From Bin55 sp963664665 (GTDB lineage: Bacteria > Pseudomonadota > Gammaproteobacteria > Pseudomonadales > Azotimanducaceae), in assembly GCA_963664665.2 (NCBI GenBank), contig CAXXMH010000006.1, positions 62,001 through 126,000 on the forward strand: DNA of 64,000 nt, read 5' to 3'. Under the pieces are notes generated by a model that worked only from the letters and a program-made list of their open reading frames with translations, was not told the origin of the DNA and did not search any database. The translations under genes were made by a program, and so were the position numbers. Shown piece by piece: positions 45,138 to 53,714 of the stretch; the first letter of the stretch is position 1, and every line of letters begins with the position of its first letter.

Positions 45138-46139
45138 ATGAGTGACAAGATTCGTAATCCTATTTCGCACGCCGCTCGTCAAGAGAACACGGGCGAAGCG
45201 TTATCGAACTACCGCCATTCGCAGGAGAAGAGCAAGGTCGAATACGCGACCATGGTGAAATCGTTCTACGAATTGATCACCGACTTCTACGAATTTGGCT
45301 GGGGCGAGTCATTTCACTTTGCGCCATTTCAAATTGGCCAGTCCTTGGAAGAGGCCATTACTAGTCATCAGCACTTTCTCGGCGAGGCTATGAATCTAAG
45401 ACCTGGGCTCAACGTGCTAGATATCGGTTGTGGCGTCGGCGGACCACAGCGATCCTTAGCGCGCAAATTTGGCTCAACGATTACCGGGCTTAATATCAGC
45501 GAATATCAGCTCAAGAAGTGTGCGGCGTACAACGCAGAATCTGAGCTAGATCAGCTTTGTCAGCTTTTGCATGGCGATTTCATGGCGATTCCGGCAGAAG
45601 ACCAGAGCTTCGACGCCGCATACCATATTGAAGCGATTGCTCATGCACCTGACAAGGAGCGTGTTTACGCCGAAATATTTCGCGTATTGAGGCCCGGCGC
45701 GATATTCGCTGGCTATGACTGGTGTATGACGCCGTCATTCGAGGCGGAAAACCCCGTTCATCGCGACTTGAAGGAACGAATCGAATACGGGAATGCGTTA
45801 CCCCAGATCGCTTCGTTTTCAGATATCGATGACGGATTGCAGTCAGTTGGATTCGAGTTGATCGAAACTGCGGATCTGGTGTCTGACTCAGACCCTGAGA
45901 CGCCTTGGTATCAGCCGCTCGCTGCGAGTGGGAGGTCGCTTCGCGGCTTCGTGAGATCGACCCTAGGTCGCAAACTGACCTCCCTGAGTCTTCGAGTTCT
46001 CGAATTGCTAAGGGTAGTACCTAGAGGCGCGGTTCAGACGCAGGACGTTCTCAACATAGCGGCGGATAGTCTGCTTGCCGCTGGACGTTTAGGCATATTT
46101 ACACCAATGTACTACCACAAAGCGCGTAAACCAAAATAG
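45138..46139 (+). CDS. sterol 24-C-methyltransferase-like SAM-dependent methyltransferase
   Basis: Protein of 333 residues that matches eukaryotic sterol methyltransferase (ERG6/SMT) along its length. The sterol-binding element 'YEFGWGESFHFAPF', SAM motif I 'LDIGCGVGGPQRSLA' (about 93-107), 'IEAIAHAPDK', 'AGYDWCMTPSF' and the C-terminal sterol-MT domain ending 'IFTPMYYHKARKP' have clear counterparts in yeast Erg6. Erg6 adds a methyl at C-24 of the sterol side chain. No other sterol genes are in the window, so it may act on imported or host sterols. ATG 45138 starts just before the conserved N-terminus. Confidence 0.88.
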   Translation: MSDKIRNPISHAARQENTGEALSNYRHSQEKSKVEYATMVKSFYELITDFYEFGWGESFHFAPFQIGQSLEEAITSHQHFLGEAMNLRPGLNVLDIGCGVGGPQRSLARKFGSTITGLNISEYQLKKCAAYNAESELDQLCQLLHGDFMAIPAEDQSFDAAYHIEAIAHAPDKERVYAEIFRVLRPGAIFAGYDWCMTPSFEAENPVHRDLKERIEYGNALPQIASFSDIDDGLQSVGFELIETADLVSDSDPETPWYQPLAASGRSLRGFVRSTLGRKLTSLSLRVLELLRVVPRGAVQTQDVLNIAADSLLAAGRLGIFTPMYYHKARKPK

Positions 46140-46393
46140 AGTTGGCAAGACAACGTGTAGGCGAGTTGCCAGAGAGATTACCGGCTTCGGGTAACAATTC
46201 TTTTTTAAGGACGCTGTCTGAAACTTTAAGCCCAAATAACCGCAAACTGCTAAGTCATCTCGAATATCGGCGGCACCAATTACATCCCTCAATTCGGTTG
46301 AAGTCCTTTAATCTCAAACCGATCTGGCACGACCACGCTAGCCGAAAGAGCATAATTTATGCGAAATCGTCATTGTTGAGCGACTGTTTTCTA

Positions 46394-46753
46394 ATGGAAC
46401 TGAACCACACGATCGTCCCGTCCAAGGACAAAGAAGCTGCGGCCCGATTTTTCGCCGAGATCATGGGTTTGACGTACGAAGGTATGACCGGTCATTTCGC
46501 ACCGGTGATTGTGAACGATTCGTTAACGATGGATTTCGATAATGCTAGTGAGTTTCGGAGTCACCACTACGCGTTCAAAGTGACCGACGACGAATTCGAT
46601 GGAATTTTCGAACGTATCAAAACAAAAAGTATCACGTATGGTTCCGGTCCGTTTACAGCAGACAATGGCGAAGTAAACAACTGGAATGGTGGCCGCGGGT
46701 TCTATTGGCGTGACCTTGATGGGCACCTATTAGAAGTGTTGACGCGAGATTAA
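46394..46753 (+). CDS. VOC (glyoxalase/dioxygenase-like) family protein
   Basis: Small protein of 119 residues with the vicinal-oxygen-chelate fold: 'ELNHTIVPSKDKEAAARFFAEIMGL' shortened here as 'LNHTIVPSKDKEAA', 'HHYAFKVTDDEF' and the C-terminal 'FYWRDLDGHLLEVLTR' with the metal Glu. His3-like, His and Glu ligands are in place. ATG 46394 is chosen because the fold begins there; the frame extends to 46142 through sequence with no similarity to the family. Function (lyase, thiol transferase, resistance) unknown. It follows the SMT-like gene. Confidence 0.85.
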   Translation: MELNHTIVPSKDKEAAARFFAEIMGLTYEGMTGHFAPVIVNDSLTMDFDNASEFRSHHYAFKVTDDEFDGIFERIKTKSITYGSGPFTADNGEVNNWNGGRGFYWRDLDGHLLEVLTRD

Positions 46754-47040
46754 CTTTCGATAATTCAGAAATATCATTCGAGTTTCAGCGAAACCTACGC
46801 AGCTTGTCAACTATTGTTGTTGAATCTCAAAAGTCAGTTCTATATTAAACGCTTGATTTTCAGATTATCAATATATATTGCTTCAATCATTAGACCATGA
46901 TAGGATTGAGCTCGTATCTATGAATGACGAGATAATATAAACTTAGAGAATTAACACTATTGTGCTTTGAATACATGAAAGTACGCTTAATTCGGAAGAT
47001 TCGCGAGAATTAATCCTTAGACCGCTTTCTGAGGTCTGAA
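46754..47040. other. AT-rich non-coding stretch
   Basis: About 290 bases, noticeably AT-rich, with no gene, RNA or repeat that I can identify. It borders the Doc toxin-antitoxin pair and may be part of the acquired segment. Confidence 0.4.
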
Positions 47041-47427
47041 CTAGGAAACGTCTCTTTCTAATTTGGTTGAAAACCAATCAACGACGTTTTCAATGCCAAT
47101 TTCGTGTAGGACCAATGAGAGCGTAAGGTTTCTCAATTCTTCGTCCGAAGCATTTAATCGATAGCCACATCTACGAATAAAGGATTCCGTAATGAAAATA
47201 GCTGTTCGTTTATTACCGTCTATGAAGCCGTGATTGCATGCGAGTCCCCGGAGTAGGGCTGCTGCTTTTTCGTGGACGGTTGGATAATAACCAACGTAAG
47301 GCGTGTCGATTGCGGAACGAAGTATCTGTTCGTCTCGGATTCCGTTCCGTCCGCCGAATTCGAGCGCTTGTTCGTGTGCGCTGATTAGTAAATCGAATGT
47401 GATACGGTAGTGGTCTTCAGAGATCAG
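47041..47427 (-). CDS. doc: Doc-family (Fic fold) toxin with apparent CTG start
   Basis: Death-on-curing toxin of 128 residues. The Fic motif reads 'HGFIDGNKR' and, counting from CTG 47427, falls at residues 66-74, exactly where P1 Doc has HxFxDANKR. 'FGGRNGIRDEQILRSAI' is the typical N-terminal part. Doc phosphorylates elongation factor Tu and stops translation. In this frame a TAG (47428-47430) directly precedes CTG, and no ATG, GTG or TTG occurs before the Fic motif. AAGGAA lies four bases upstream. The gene overlaps the antitoxin end by eleven bases, so translation is coupled. Confidence 0.85.
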   Translation of the reverse strand: MISEDHYRITFDLLISAHEQALEFGGRNGIRDEQILRSAIDTPYVGYYPTVHEKAAALLRGLACNHGFIDGNKRTAIFITESFIRRCGYRLNASDEELRNLTLSLVLHEIGIENVVDWFSTKLERDVS

Positions 47428-47593
47428 CTAGTTCCTTCATTAGCTGGCTACGTTCTTTGGCGATTTGTCGAAGTAACTCTCTGTCGGAAATCGTAATTTG
47501 CGGATCGGATTTTGCTTTTTTATCGGTGTTCGGCTTATTACCTTTCGAAGGCTGACTCCCAATACCATGCAGCTTCTTAGTTTTTCGAGTCAT
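47417..47593 (-). CDS. small antitoxin partner of Doc
   Basis: Protein of 58 residues directly before and overlapping doc. The first 30 residues are Lys/Ser/Gly-rich and probably disordered; the rest ('ISDRELLRQIAKERSQLMKELADL' in part: 'LLRQIAKERSQLMKEL') is a charged helix suited to fold onto a toxin. It does not show the Phd/YefM N-terminal DNA-binding fold. Assignment rests on position and size. Its termination at 47417-47419 delivers ribosomes to the CTG start of doc. Confidence 0.65.
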   Translation of the reverse strand: MTRKTKKLHGIGSQPSKGNKPNTDKKAKSDPQITISDRELLRQIAKERSQLMKELADL

Positions 47594-47632
47594 TATTAGA
47601 ACTCTATTCGAAAAGACGTGTGAAGATCATGC

Positions 47633-47638
47633 ATTATA
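47633..47638 (-). promoter_or_regulatory. -10 element (TATAAT) for the doc operon
   Basis: Perfect TATAAT on the minus strand, about 40 bases before the antitoxin ATG. The -35 side is poor (near 47656-47661), which suits a repressible or weak promoter. The motif CCTATAA occurs twice in 47633-47671 and could be an operator. The rest of 47594-47890 shows no gene. Confidence 0.5.
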
Positions 47639-47890
47639 GGAAAAATTACGACATTTATGTTTGTTATAGGTCGTATTTAGATATCAGTGCTTTCAGGCTG
47701 CGATGCCGTTCTGTGGCATTCTCTCCCGTAAGGAACCTTATTAGCTTGACTCCGTCGATCAATGGTGGCTAGCTATAATTTGTGCGACGCTTTGTTTCGT
47801 CTAATTCGCCCATAGACGTTATTTTCGGACGGATGTATACCTGTCACAAGCGTTTAGTTATTCCAATCGACTAGCTCCTGAGATCAATTT

Positions 47891-48316
47891 ATGTCCATTG
47901 AACGTACCCTCTCGATCATTAAACCTGACGCGGTTGGCAAAAACGTGATCGGCCAGGTTTTTTCTCGCTTTGAGAATGCGGGATTGAAAATCGTCGCCCT
48001 AAGAATGTTGCGATTGTCACGCGAGAAGGCAGAGGGGTTTTATGCAGAGCACAAAGGGAAAGGCTTCTTCGAGCCTTTGATGGAGTTTATGACCTCGGGT
48101 CCAATCTGCGTTCAAGTACTTGAAGGCGAAGACGCCATCCAGGTCAATCGAACGTTAATGGGAGCGACGAACCCAGAGGAAGCGGATCCGGGTACGATTC
48201 GAGCGGATTTTGCGAGTACCGTTGATGCAAACGCCGTACACGGTAGCGATTCTCCGACATCCGCGGCTCGAGAAATTGCATACTTCTTTTCTGAGGATCA
48301 GATCAATAGCCGATAG
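47891..48316 (+). CDS. ndk: nucleoside diphosphate kinase
   Basis: Ndk, 141 residues, balances NTP pools. 'ERTLSIIKPDAVGKN', 'FEPLMEFMTSGP', 'MGATNPEEADPGTIRADFA' and the phosphohistidine site 'NAVHGSDSPTSA' are intact. First gene of the ndk-rlmN-rodZ-hisS-yfgM-bamB-der block. Confidence 0.97.
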   Translation: MSIERTLSIIKPDAVGKNVIGQVFSRFENAGLKIVALRMLRLSREKAEGFYAEHKGKGFFEPLMEFMTSGPICVQVLEGEDAIQVNRTLMGATNPEEADPGTIRADFASTVDANAVHGSDSPTSAAREIAYFFSEDQINSR

Positions 48317-48323
48317 CATTACG

Positions 48324-49457
48324 TTGCCGCGTCAGAATGTACTGGGCTCATCGCGCAGTGACCTAGTAGAGTACTTTGAGGCGCGTGGCGAAAAGCGCTT
48401 CCGTGCAGAGCAACTGATGCTGTGGCTCTACCATAAGCTCGTGCTCGACTTTGACAGCATGTCGAACATCGCGGGATCTTTGCGAAGATCAATGGCAGAG
48501 GAGCTTTCGGTAGAGCTGCCGACTGTGTTAACCGTCCTGGAATCACGTGACGGCACCGTGAAATGGTTGATGAAGGCTCAATCGGGCGATACGATCGAAA
48601 CGGTCTTGATTCCTGATGGTCGACGCCAGACCCTTTGTATTTCATCACAGGTAGGTTGTGTGCTGGACTGTACGTTCTGCGCAACCGGGAAACAGGGGTT
48701 TAACGGGAATCTCTCGCCCGCGGAAATCGTGGGACAGGTACTACAGGCTTGCTTATGGCTTGATGAAAATCGTCCTGATGAGCGTTTGTCGAACGTGGTG
48801 TTCATGGGCATGGGTGAACCATTGCTCAACTTCGATGCTACGTTTAAGGCGATCGATGTTCTGATGGATGACTTGGGATTTGGTTTGTCCCGACGACGGG
48901 TCACTATAAGTACGGCGGGTGTCGTACCGGCTATCGAGCGAATGTGCGGATTGACCACCGTAGCGCTAGCGGTGTCGTTGCATGCGCCCAACGATGACGT
49001 GAGGTCCGAATTAGTTCCTTTAAACCGGAAATACCCAATAGACACACTCCTAGACGCATGCCGTGCCTATCTAGCATCGCAGGATGTCAAAGCGACTATC
49101 ACGTTTGAATATACGTTGATCAATGAAGTGAACGATACGCCTAGTCTTGCGTATGATCTTGCGAAGCTACTGCGGAATTTTCGGTGTAAGGTCAACCTCA
49201 TTCCGTTCAATCCGTTCCCAGGCAGTAGCTATAAAAGACCGAGTGATACCCGAATAGAGGCATTTCACAAGAAACTGATGGACAACGGGGTTAGGGCAAT
49301 GCGCCGCACCACACGCGGGGACGACATTGACGCGGCCTGCGGACAACTTGTAGGACGTGTTAACGATCGTACGCGCCGTGCGGAACGATATCGTGAAGGT
49401 TCGAGTCCCATCTTTGCTCCTGCACAACGAATTCCAGTTGCTTCGACGAACAGCTGA
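48324..49457 (+). CDS. rlmN: 23S rRNA/tRNA adenine C2-methyltransferase RlmN
   Basis: Radical SAM enzyme of 377 residues that methylates A2503 of 23S rRNA and A37 of some tRNAs. 'GEKRFRAEQLMLWLY' at the N-terminus, 'SSQVGCVLDCTFCATGKQGF' with the CxxxCxxC cluster motif, 'MGMGEPLLNF' and the C-terminal Cys loop 'RRTTRGDDIDAACGQL' are typical. TTG 48324, seven bases after the ndk stop, is the likely start; the frame further back lies within ndk. Confidence 0.95.
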   Translation: MPRQNVLGSSRSDLVEYFEARGEKRFRAEQLMLWLYHKLVLDFDSMSNIAGSLRRSMAEELSVELPTVLTVLESRDGTVKWLMKAQSGDTIETVLIPDGRRQTLCISSQVGCVLDCTFCATGKQGFNGNLSPAEIVGQVLQACLWLDENRPDERLSNVVFMGMGEPLLNFDATFKAIDVLMDDLGFGLSRRRVTISTAGVVPAIERMCGLTTVALAVSLHAPNDDVRSELVPLNRKYPIDTLLDACRAYLASQDVKATITFEYTLINEVNDTPSLAYDLAKLLRNFRCKVNLIPFNPFPGSSYKRPSDTRIEAFHKKLMDNGVRAMRRTTRGDDIDAACGQLVGRVNDRTRRAERYREGSSPIFAPAQRIPVASTNS

Positions 49458-49475
49458 CGAAATCCGATTGCGACT

Positions 49476-50549
49476 GTGACTAGCGAAAACGAATCACCCC
49501 GCGACGACGCGACACCGATAGAAGCAAATGAGGATACGAATACGTCGATCGACTTGGATGTAAGCGAGGAAGGACCGGAATTTGAGAGTTTACGCGAAGC
49601 CGGTCTAGTTCTAGGCGCACGAATCAAGGCCGCGCGGGAAACGGCAAACATGTCGATCCAGGATGCCTCAGAGCGCCTTAAGCTCTTGCCCGAGATCGTT
49701 CTTGCGCTCGAAGCCGGTGAAATCGAGAAAATCGGGGAGAATCGCCTGATCTACATTGAGGGGTATTACCGCGCTTACGCCGCGATCCTTCGAGTCGAGA
49801 TCGATGAAACCCGATTTGCGGTTGACCGGACCCGACCCATGGACATCGTCACCGACCAAGCGGGTCGAGTGAACTACCAGATGATCGGCAAACAAGCGAT
49901 GTCGGAACGTTTACGTGAACGATCCGATACGATCATGGTCGGTTTAGTTGCAGTGATGGTAGCAGTTGTCGGAGGTGTAGTCTGGTGGGTTTGGCCGAGT
50001 CAGGATGAAATTCCTGACACATCGGTTTCAAGCGTCATCGTGTCACCGGCGGCGCAGATCCAATCTCAGCCACGAGAGGCTGAATTACCGTTTTATCTGC
50101 GCGAGGGACCGGATTCCACAGCCGAGGTCCAGGCGACCACGGTGGATTCGGCCACAGCGACGGCAGAGACGAATCCTGTAATTGACGAAGCGTTGATTGA
50201 CCTTAACGGCACTGAGACTGTCGCGGATGTTGAAGAATCGCCGTTAGACGTTCAAACAATCGATTCGATTACCTCTCGCAGTGACGCTTTAACGGCAACT
50301 GACGAGCCGCACACTGGAACAATCAATATTGCATTCTCGGGACCCAGCTGGGTTGAAGTCCGTGGTGCCGATAACGCACGCCTCTACTACAAGATGGGAC
50401 AAACGGGTGAAGTTGCGTCCTTAGTTGGCGTGTTGCCGCTATCCGTTAAGATCGGAGATTCATCGGTCGTGCGGGTACGGTTCAATGACGTTGACGTGGA
50501 TCTCCTGCCATATACCTCTGGTCTCGTTGCGACCCTGACGCTACCCTAA
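49476..50549 (+). CDS. rodZ: RodZ-like protein (HTH_25 + membrane helix + DUF4115)
   Basis: Cell-shape protein of 357 residues with RodZ architecture: acidic N-terminus, cytosolic helix-turn-helix (about 46-115, 'GARIKAARETANMSIQDAS'), membrane helix (about 150-172, 'VGLVAVMVAVVGGVVWW'), a Thr/Ala/Glu-rich periplasmic linker and a C-terminal DUF4115 domain (about 285-357, 'SWVEVRGAD'). RodZ links MreB to the elongation complex. GTG 49476 is the start. The usual neighbours pilF (before) and ispG (after) are missing. Confidence 0.9.
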   Translation: MTSENESPRDDATPIEANEDTNTSIDLDVSEEGPEFESLREAGLVLGARIKAARETANMSIQDASERLKLLPEIVLALEAGEIEKIGENRLIYIEGYYRAYAAILRVEIDETRFAVDRTRPMDIVTDQAGRVNYQMIGKQAMSERLRERSDTIMVGLVAVMVAVVGGVVWWVWPSQDEIPDTSVSSVIVSPAAQIQSQPREAELPFYLREGPDSTAEVQATTVDSATATAETNPVIDEALIDLNGTETVADVEESPLDVQTIDSITSRSDALTATDEPHTGTINIAFSGPSWVEVRGADNARLYYKMGQTGEVASLVGVLPLSVKIGDSSVVRVRFNDVDVDLLPYTSGLVATLTLP

Positions 50550-50553
50550 TCCT

Positions 50554-51819
50554 ATGTCCGAACGATCGCCTCTCGTGCGAGGTATGCGTGATTTGTATGC
50601 GGATGAACTTGCCCGAATCAGGTTCGTTGAAGAGGTATTTGGTAACACGCTTCAGAGCTACGGTTACGAACTAATTCGCTTACCCGTCATTGAACGCACG
50701 GCTTTGTTCAGTCGCGGCATTGGCGAAGCGACAGACGCAGTTTCGAAAGAGATGTTCACATTCGATGCAGAGAACGACCCAGTGTCGCTTCGACCGGAAG
50801 GCACTGCCTCCTGCGTTCGTGCTGTTATAGACGCCAATTTGTACCGCGGCGGCCAACCTAAGCTTTGGTATTCAGGTTCTATGTTCCGCCATGAGCGGCC
50901 GCAACGGGGACGCTATCGTGAGTTCTTTCAAGTAGGCGCGGAAGCATTTGGTTTCGATGGACCAGATGTCGACGTTGAACTGATTCGCGTGGTTCAGGAT
51001 GTGTGGGATCAGCTCGGGTTGGCGAATGAGATCACGCTTGAGATCAATACGCTTGGAACTCCGGCAAGTCGGCAAAAGCAACGAGAAGGCTTAGTCGAGT
51101 ACCTTACACCTCACAAAGACGAACTGGATGAAGACAGCCGACGACGTCTCGACTTAAATCCGCTACGGATTCTCGATTCAAAGAATGAGCAGACGCAGCG
51201 GATCATCGAACATGCACCTGAGATTTCAGATTACCTAGACGACGAATCACGAAGGCACTTCGACGAGTTTCGGGAACGCCTTGCCGGTCAGGGAATCGAT
51301 GCGACCGTGAACAATCGCTTGGTCCGCGGACTTGATTACTACACGCACGCAGTCTTTGAGTGGAATACCCAGAGACTTGGTGCGCAGAAACAGGTTGGAG
51401 GAGGCGGTCGCTACGACGGACTCTGTGAGCTGCTAGGCGGTGCGCCTTGCCCGGCAGCGGGGTTCGGCATCGGTGTCGATCGCGTTGCCTTGTTGCAGCA
51501 AGATTTGGGTATCGACGCACCAAATTCGAAGGTGGATGTCTATGTACTGGCACTTAGCGACGATGAAGAGAAATTCGCTCTAGATGTCGCAGCGCAGTTG
51601 CGTACACAAACAGAGCTTCGAGTACGAATGCATCAAGGCGGCGGGAAAGTAAAGGCTCGGATGCGTGCCGCAGACCGTAGCGGAGCGTCAGTCGCTCTTA
51701 TAATCGGCGCGCACGAAGCAGCCAGCAACCAAGTTTCTCTTAAGTGGTTGCGTGGAGAACGGGATCAGGTAACAGTGCCTGTACCTGAATTAACTGCTAC
51801 GCTTCTTAACTCTGATTGA
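50554..51819 (+). CDS. hisS: histidine-tRNA ligase
   Basis: Class IIa aminoacyl-tRNA synthetase, 421 residues. Motif 2 region 'MFRHERPQRGRYREFFQ', 'LRPEGTASCVRA', the His-specific 'RGLDYYTHAVFEW' and motif 3 'GFGIGVDRVALL' are intact, followed by the anticodon-binding domain. Starts four bases after rodZ. Confidence 0.98.
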   Translation: MSERSPLVRGMRDLYADELARIRFVEEVFGNTLQSYGYELIRLPVIERTALFSRGIGEATDAVSKEMFTFDAENDPVSLRPEGTASCVRAVIDANLYRGGQPKLWYSGSMFRHERPQRGRYREFFQVGAEAFGFDGPDVDVELIRVVQDVWDQLGLANEITLEINTLGTPASRQKQREGLVEYLTPHKDELDEDSRRRLDLNPLRILDSKNEQTQRIIEHAPEISDYLDDESRRHFDEFRERLAGQGIDATVNNRLVRGLDYYTHAVFEWNTQRLGAQKQVGGGGRYDGLCELLGGAPCPAAGFGIGVDRVALLQQDLGIDAPNSKVDVYVLALSDDEEKFALDVAAQLRTQTELRVRMHQGGGKVKARMRAADRSGASVALIIGAHEAASNQVSLKWLRGERDQVTVPVPELTATLLNSD

Positions 51820-51840
51820 TTCCTAGCTAAAGAGCATCTT

Positions 51841-52467
51841 TTGTCTGACTATTTAAGCGACGAAGAGCAAGTCGACAGGATAAAGAAGCTTTGGAAGGAC
51901 TACGGCATCACGGTGGTCGTGGCGTTAACCATTGGGATTGGCGGCACAGTCGCGTGGGACTATTTCAAGGCATATCAGGTTAACCAATCGCAAACGGCGT
52001 CGAATCTCTATGCCAACTATTTGGAAGCCGTTGCGCTCGGTGAACCGACTGAGTCGTTTGTCGACGAACTCGAATCCGACTATGGCGATTCAACTTACTA
52101 TGCGTTTACGTTGCTACGTCAAGCAAAGGCAGAGGTCGATGGTGCGAACTTTGAGGCCGCACATGAGTCTTTAACTAAGGCTTTAAACGTCGCGGACGGC
52201 TCGCCAATCGGCGATCTGGTTGCGCTGCGCAAAGCCAAAGTTGAATTTGAACTTGAGAACTACGAGGCCGTGTTAACGACACTACAGGAAATCGAGACAT
52301 CTGGGTATCGCTGGCAAGCGCTAATGTTGAAAGGCGATGTGCACTTTCAAAACAACGATCTTGATGCTGCACGGGACGCATATCAATCTGCCAAAGATCA
52401 ATTGCCAGTCGGTATTGAGAGCGATGTCGTGGACATGCGCTTGGCAAGCGTTCCACCTGCACCATGA
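51841..52467 (+). CDS. yfgM: YfgM-like tetratricopeptide membrane protein
   Basis: Protein of 208 residues with one N-terminal helix (about 23-42, 'ITVVVALTIGIGGTVAWD') and TPR-like helices in the periplasm. 'YLSDEEQVDRIKKLWKDYG' before the helix is typical of YfgM. E. coli YfgM is an ancillary SecYEG/PpiD chaperone. TTG 51841 is the start. Overlaps bamB by four bases (ATGA). Confidence 0.92.
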   Translation: MSDYLSDEEQVDRIKKLWKDYGITVVVALTIGIGGTVAWDYFKAYQVNQSQTASNLYANYLEAVALGEPTESFVDELESDYGDSTYYAFTLLRQAKAEVDGANFEAAHESLTKALNVADGSPIGDLVALRKAKVEFELENYEAVLTTLQEIETSGYRWQALMLKGDVHFQNNDLDAARDAYQSAKDQLPVGIESDVVDMRLASVPPAP

Positions 52468-53714
52468 ATAAAGCACCAAGATCGGTTTCGTTAACGATCC
52501 TGGTTTGCTTCTTCGCTGCGTTCACGATTTCGAGTTGCGCAACTTTGAAGTCAATGACTTCGCGCGACGACAAACCTAAAGAACCAAAGGCGGACAAGCC
52601 GAATACCTTAGTTCAGTTCGAACCGGAAGTGGGTATCCGGATTCTCTGGCGTCGAAATATCGGGCGCGGCATCGGCACTAAATTCATTGATCTTTCTCCA
52701 GCGATTGAGGGCGGAACCGTATATGCGGCAGATGCGTACGGGTTCCTGACAGCGATCGACCGCGAGACCGGAAGGTATCAATGGATGACGCGTATCGGTT
52801 ATCCGATGAGCAAAGGATTCATGAATGTGGTGGATCGCAGCGACCCCGCGTTTGTGACCGGCGGCCTCGGCGTCGGGGCGGATATGATTTATGTTGGCAC
52901 CGCACGTGGTGAGGTGGTGGCGCTTGCGGCGGCCGACGGAGAAGAGCGGTGGCGAGTGGTGCTGACCAGTGAGGTACTCGCGCCACCCATCGCGTCGCGG
53001 GATGCCGTCTATGCTCAGACCAGTGACGGAAACCTATTCGCGCTCGCGCTAGAAGACGGTTCTCAAAAGTGGGTTTTTCACTCACAAAATCCTCTTGTAA
53101 CGCTACGCGGTACGTCGACGCCGGTATTCAATTCGGGTATCGTGTACGTTGGCTTCGCAAACGGTGCGTTGTCCGCAATCGATTCAACGAGCGGAGAATT
53201 GCTCTGGGAGCAAACCGTGTCGTTACCCACCGGAACGTCAGACCTCGATCGTATGATTGATGTAGATGGCAAGCCACTGGTAGAACAAGGTGCCGTAGTC
53301 GCCTCAACTCATCAAGGCTCCACAACTGCGATTCGTCGTTCTGACGGACAACCGCTTTGGCAGGTGGATGTCGCTTCGACACGAGCGCTTCAATCGGGCT
53401 ACGGTCTGGTGTTTGTGATCACCGATGAGGATGAGATTGTCGGAATCGAGCAGCGCGACGGCACCATTGCTTGGCGGCAGGAAGCCTTGCTGCGACGGCA
53501 ACTCACGGACCCTCTCGCGTTCAGCAACTACATCTTCGTTGGTGACTTTCAAGGCTTTATTCACGTGATTGCTCAAAGCGATGGCCGCTTAGTCGCCCGG
53601 AGACGCGTCGATAACGCCCCCATCCAGCCAACCATGGTGCAAGAAGACGGGGTCGTTTACTTACAGTCCAAAGGTGGGAGACTCATCGCGCTCGAGCTTG
53701 ATCGATCGTCATGA
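52464..53714 (+). CDS. bamB: outer-membrane protein assembly factor BamB
   Basis: Lipoprotein of the BAM complex, 416 residues: signal peptide with lipobox 'ISSC' (Cys25), then an eight-bladed PQQ-type beta-propeller with repeated 'aldr.tG...W' units such as 'AIDRETGRYQWMTRI' and 'AIDSTSGELLWEQ'. It supports BamA-mediated barrel folding. Overlaps both yfgM and der by ATGA. Confidence 0.96.
   Translation: MNKAPRSVSLTILVCFFAAFTISSCATLKSMTSRDDKPKEPKADKPNTLVQFEPEVGIRILWRRNIGRGIGTKFIDLSPAIEGGTVYAADAYGFLTAIDRETGRYQWMTRIGYPMSKGFMNVVDRSDPAFVTGGLGVGADMIYVGTARGEVVALAAADGEERWRVVLTSEVLAPPIASRDAVYAQTSDGNLFALALEDGSQKWVFHSQNPLVTLRGTSTPVFNSGIVYVGFANGALSAIDSTSGELLWEQTVSLPTGTSDLDRMIDVDGKPLVEQGAVVASTHQGSTTAIRRSDGQPLWQVDVASTRALQSGYGLVFVITDEDEIVGIEQRDGTIAWRQEALLRRQLTDPLAFSNYIFVGDFQGFIHVIAQSDGRLVARRRVDNAPIQPTMVQEDGVVYLQSKGGRLIALELDRSS

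Noticed and set aside
46142..46393. N-terminal extension of the VOC frame
   Set aside because: Adds 84 residues unlike any VOC protein; the fold begins at ATG 46394.
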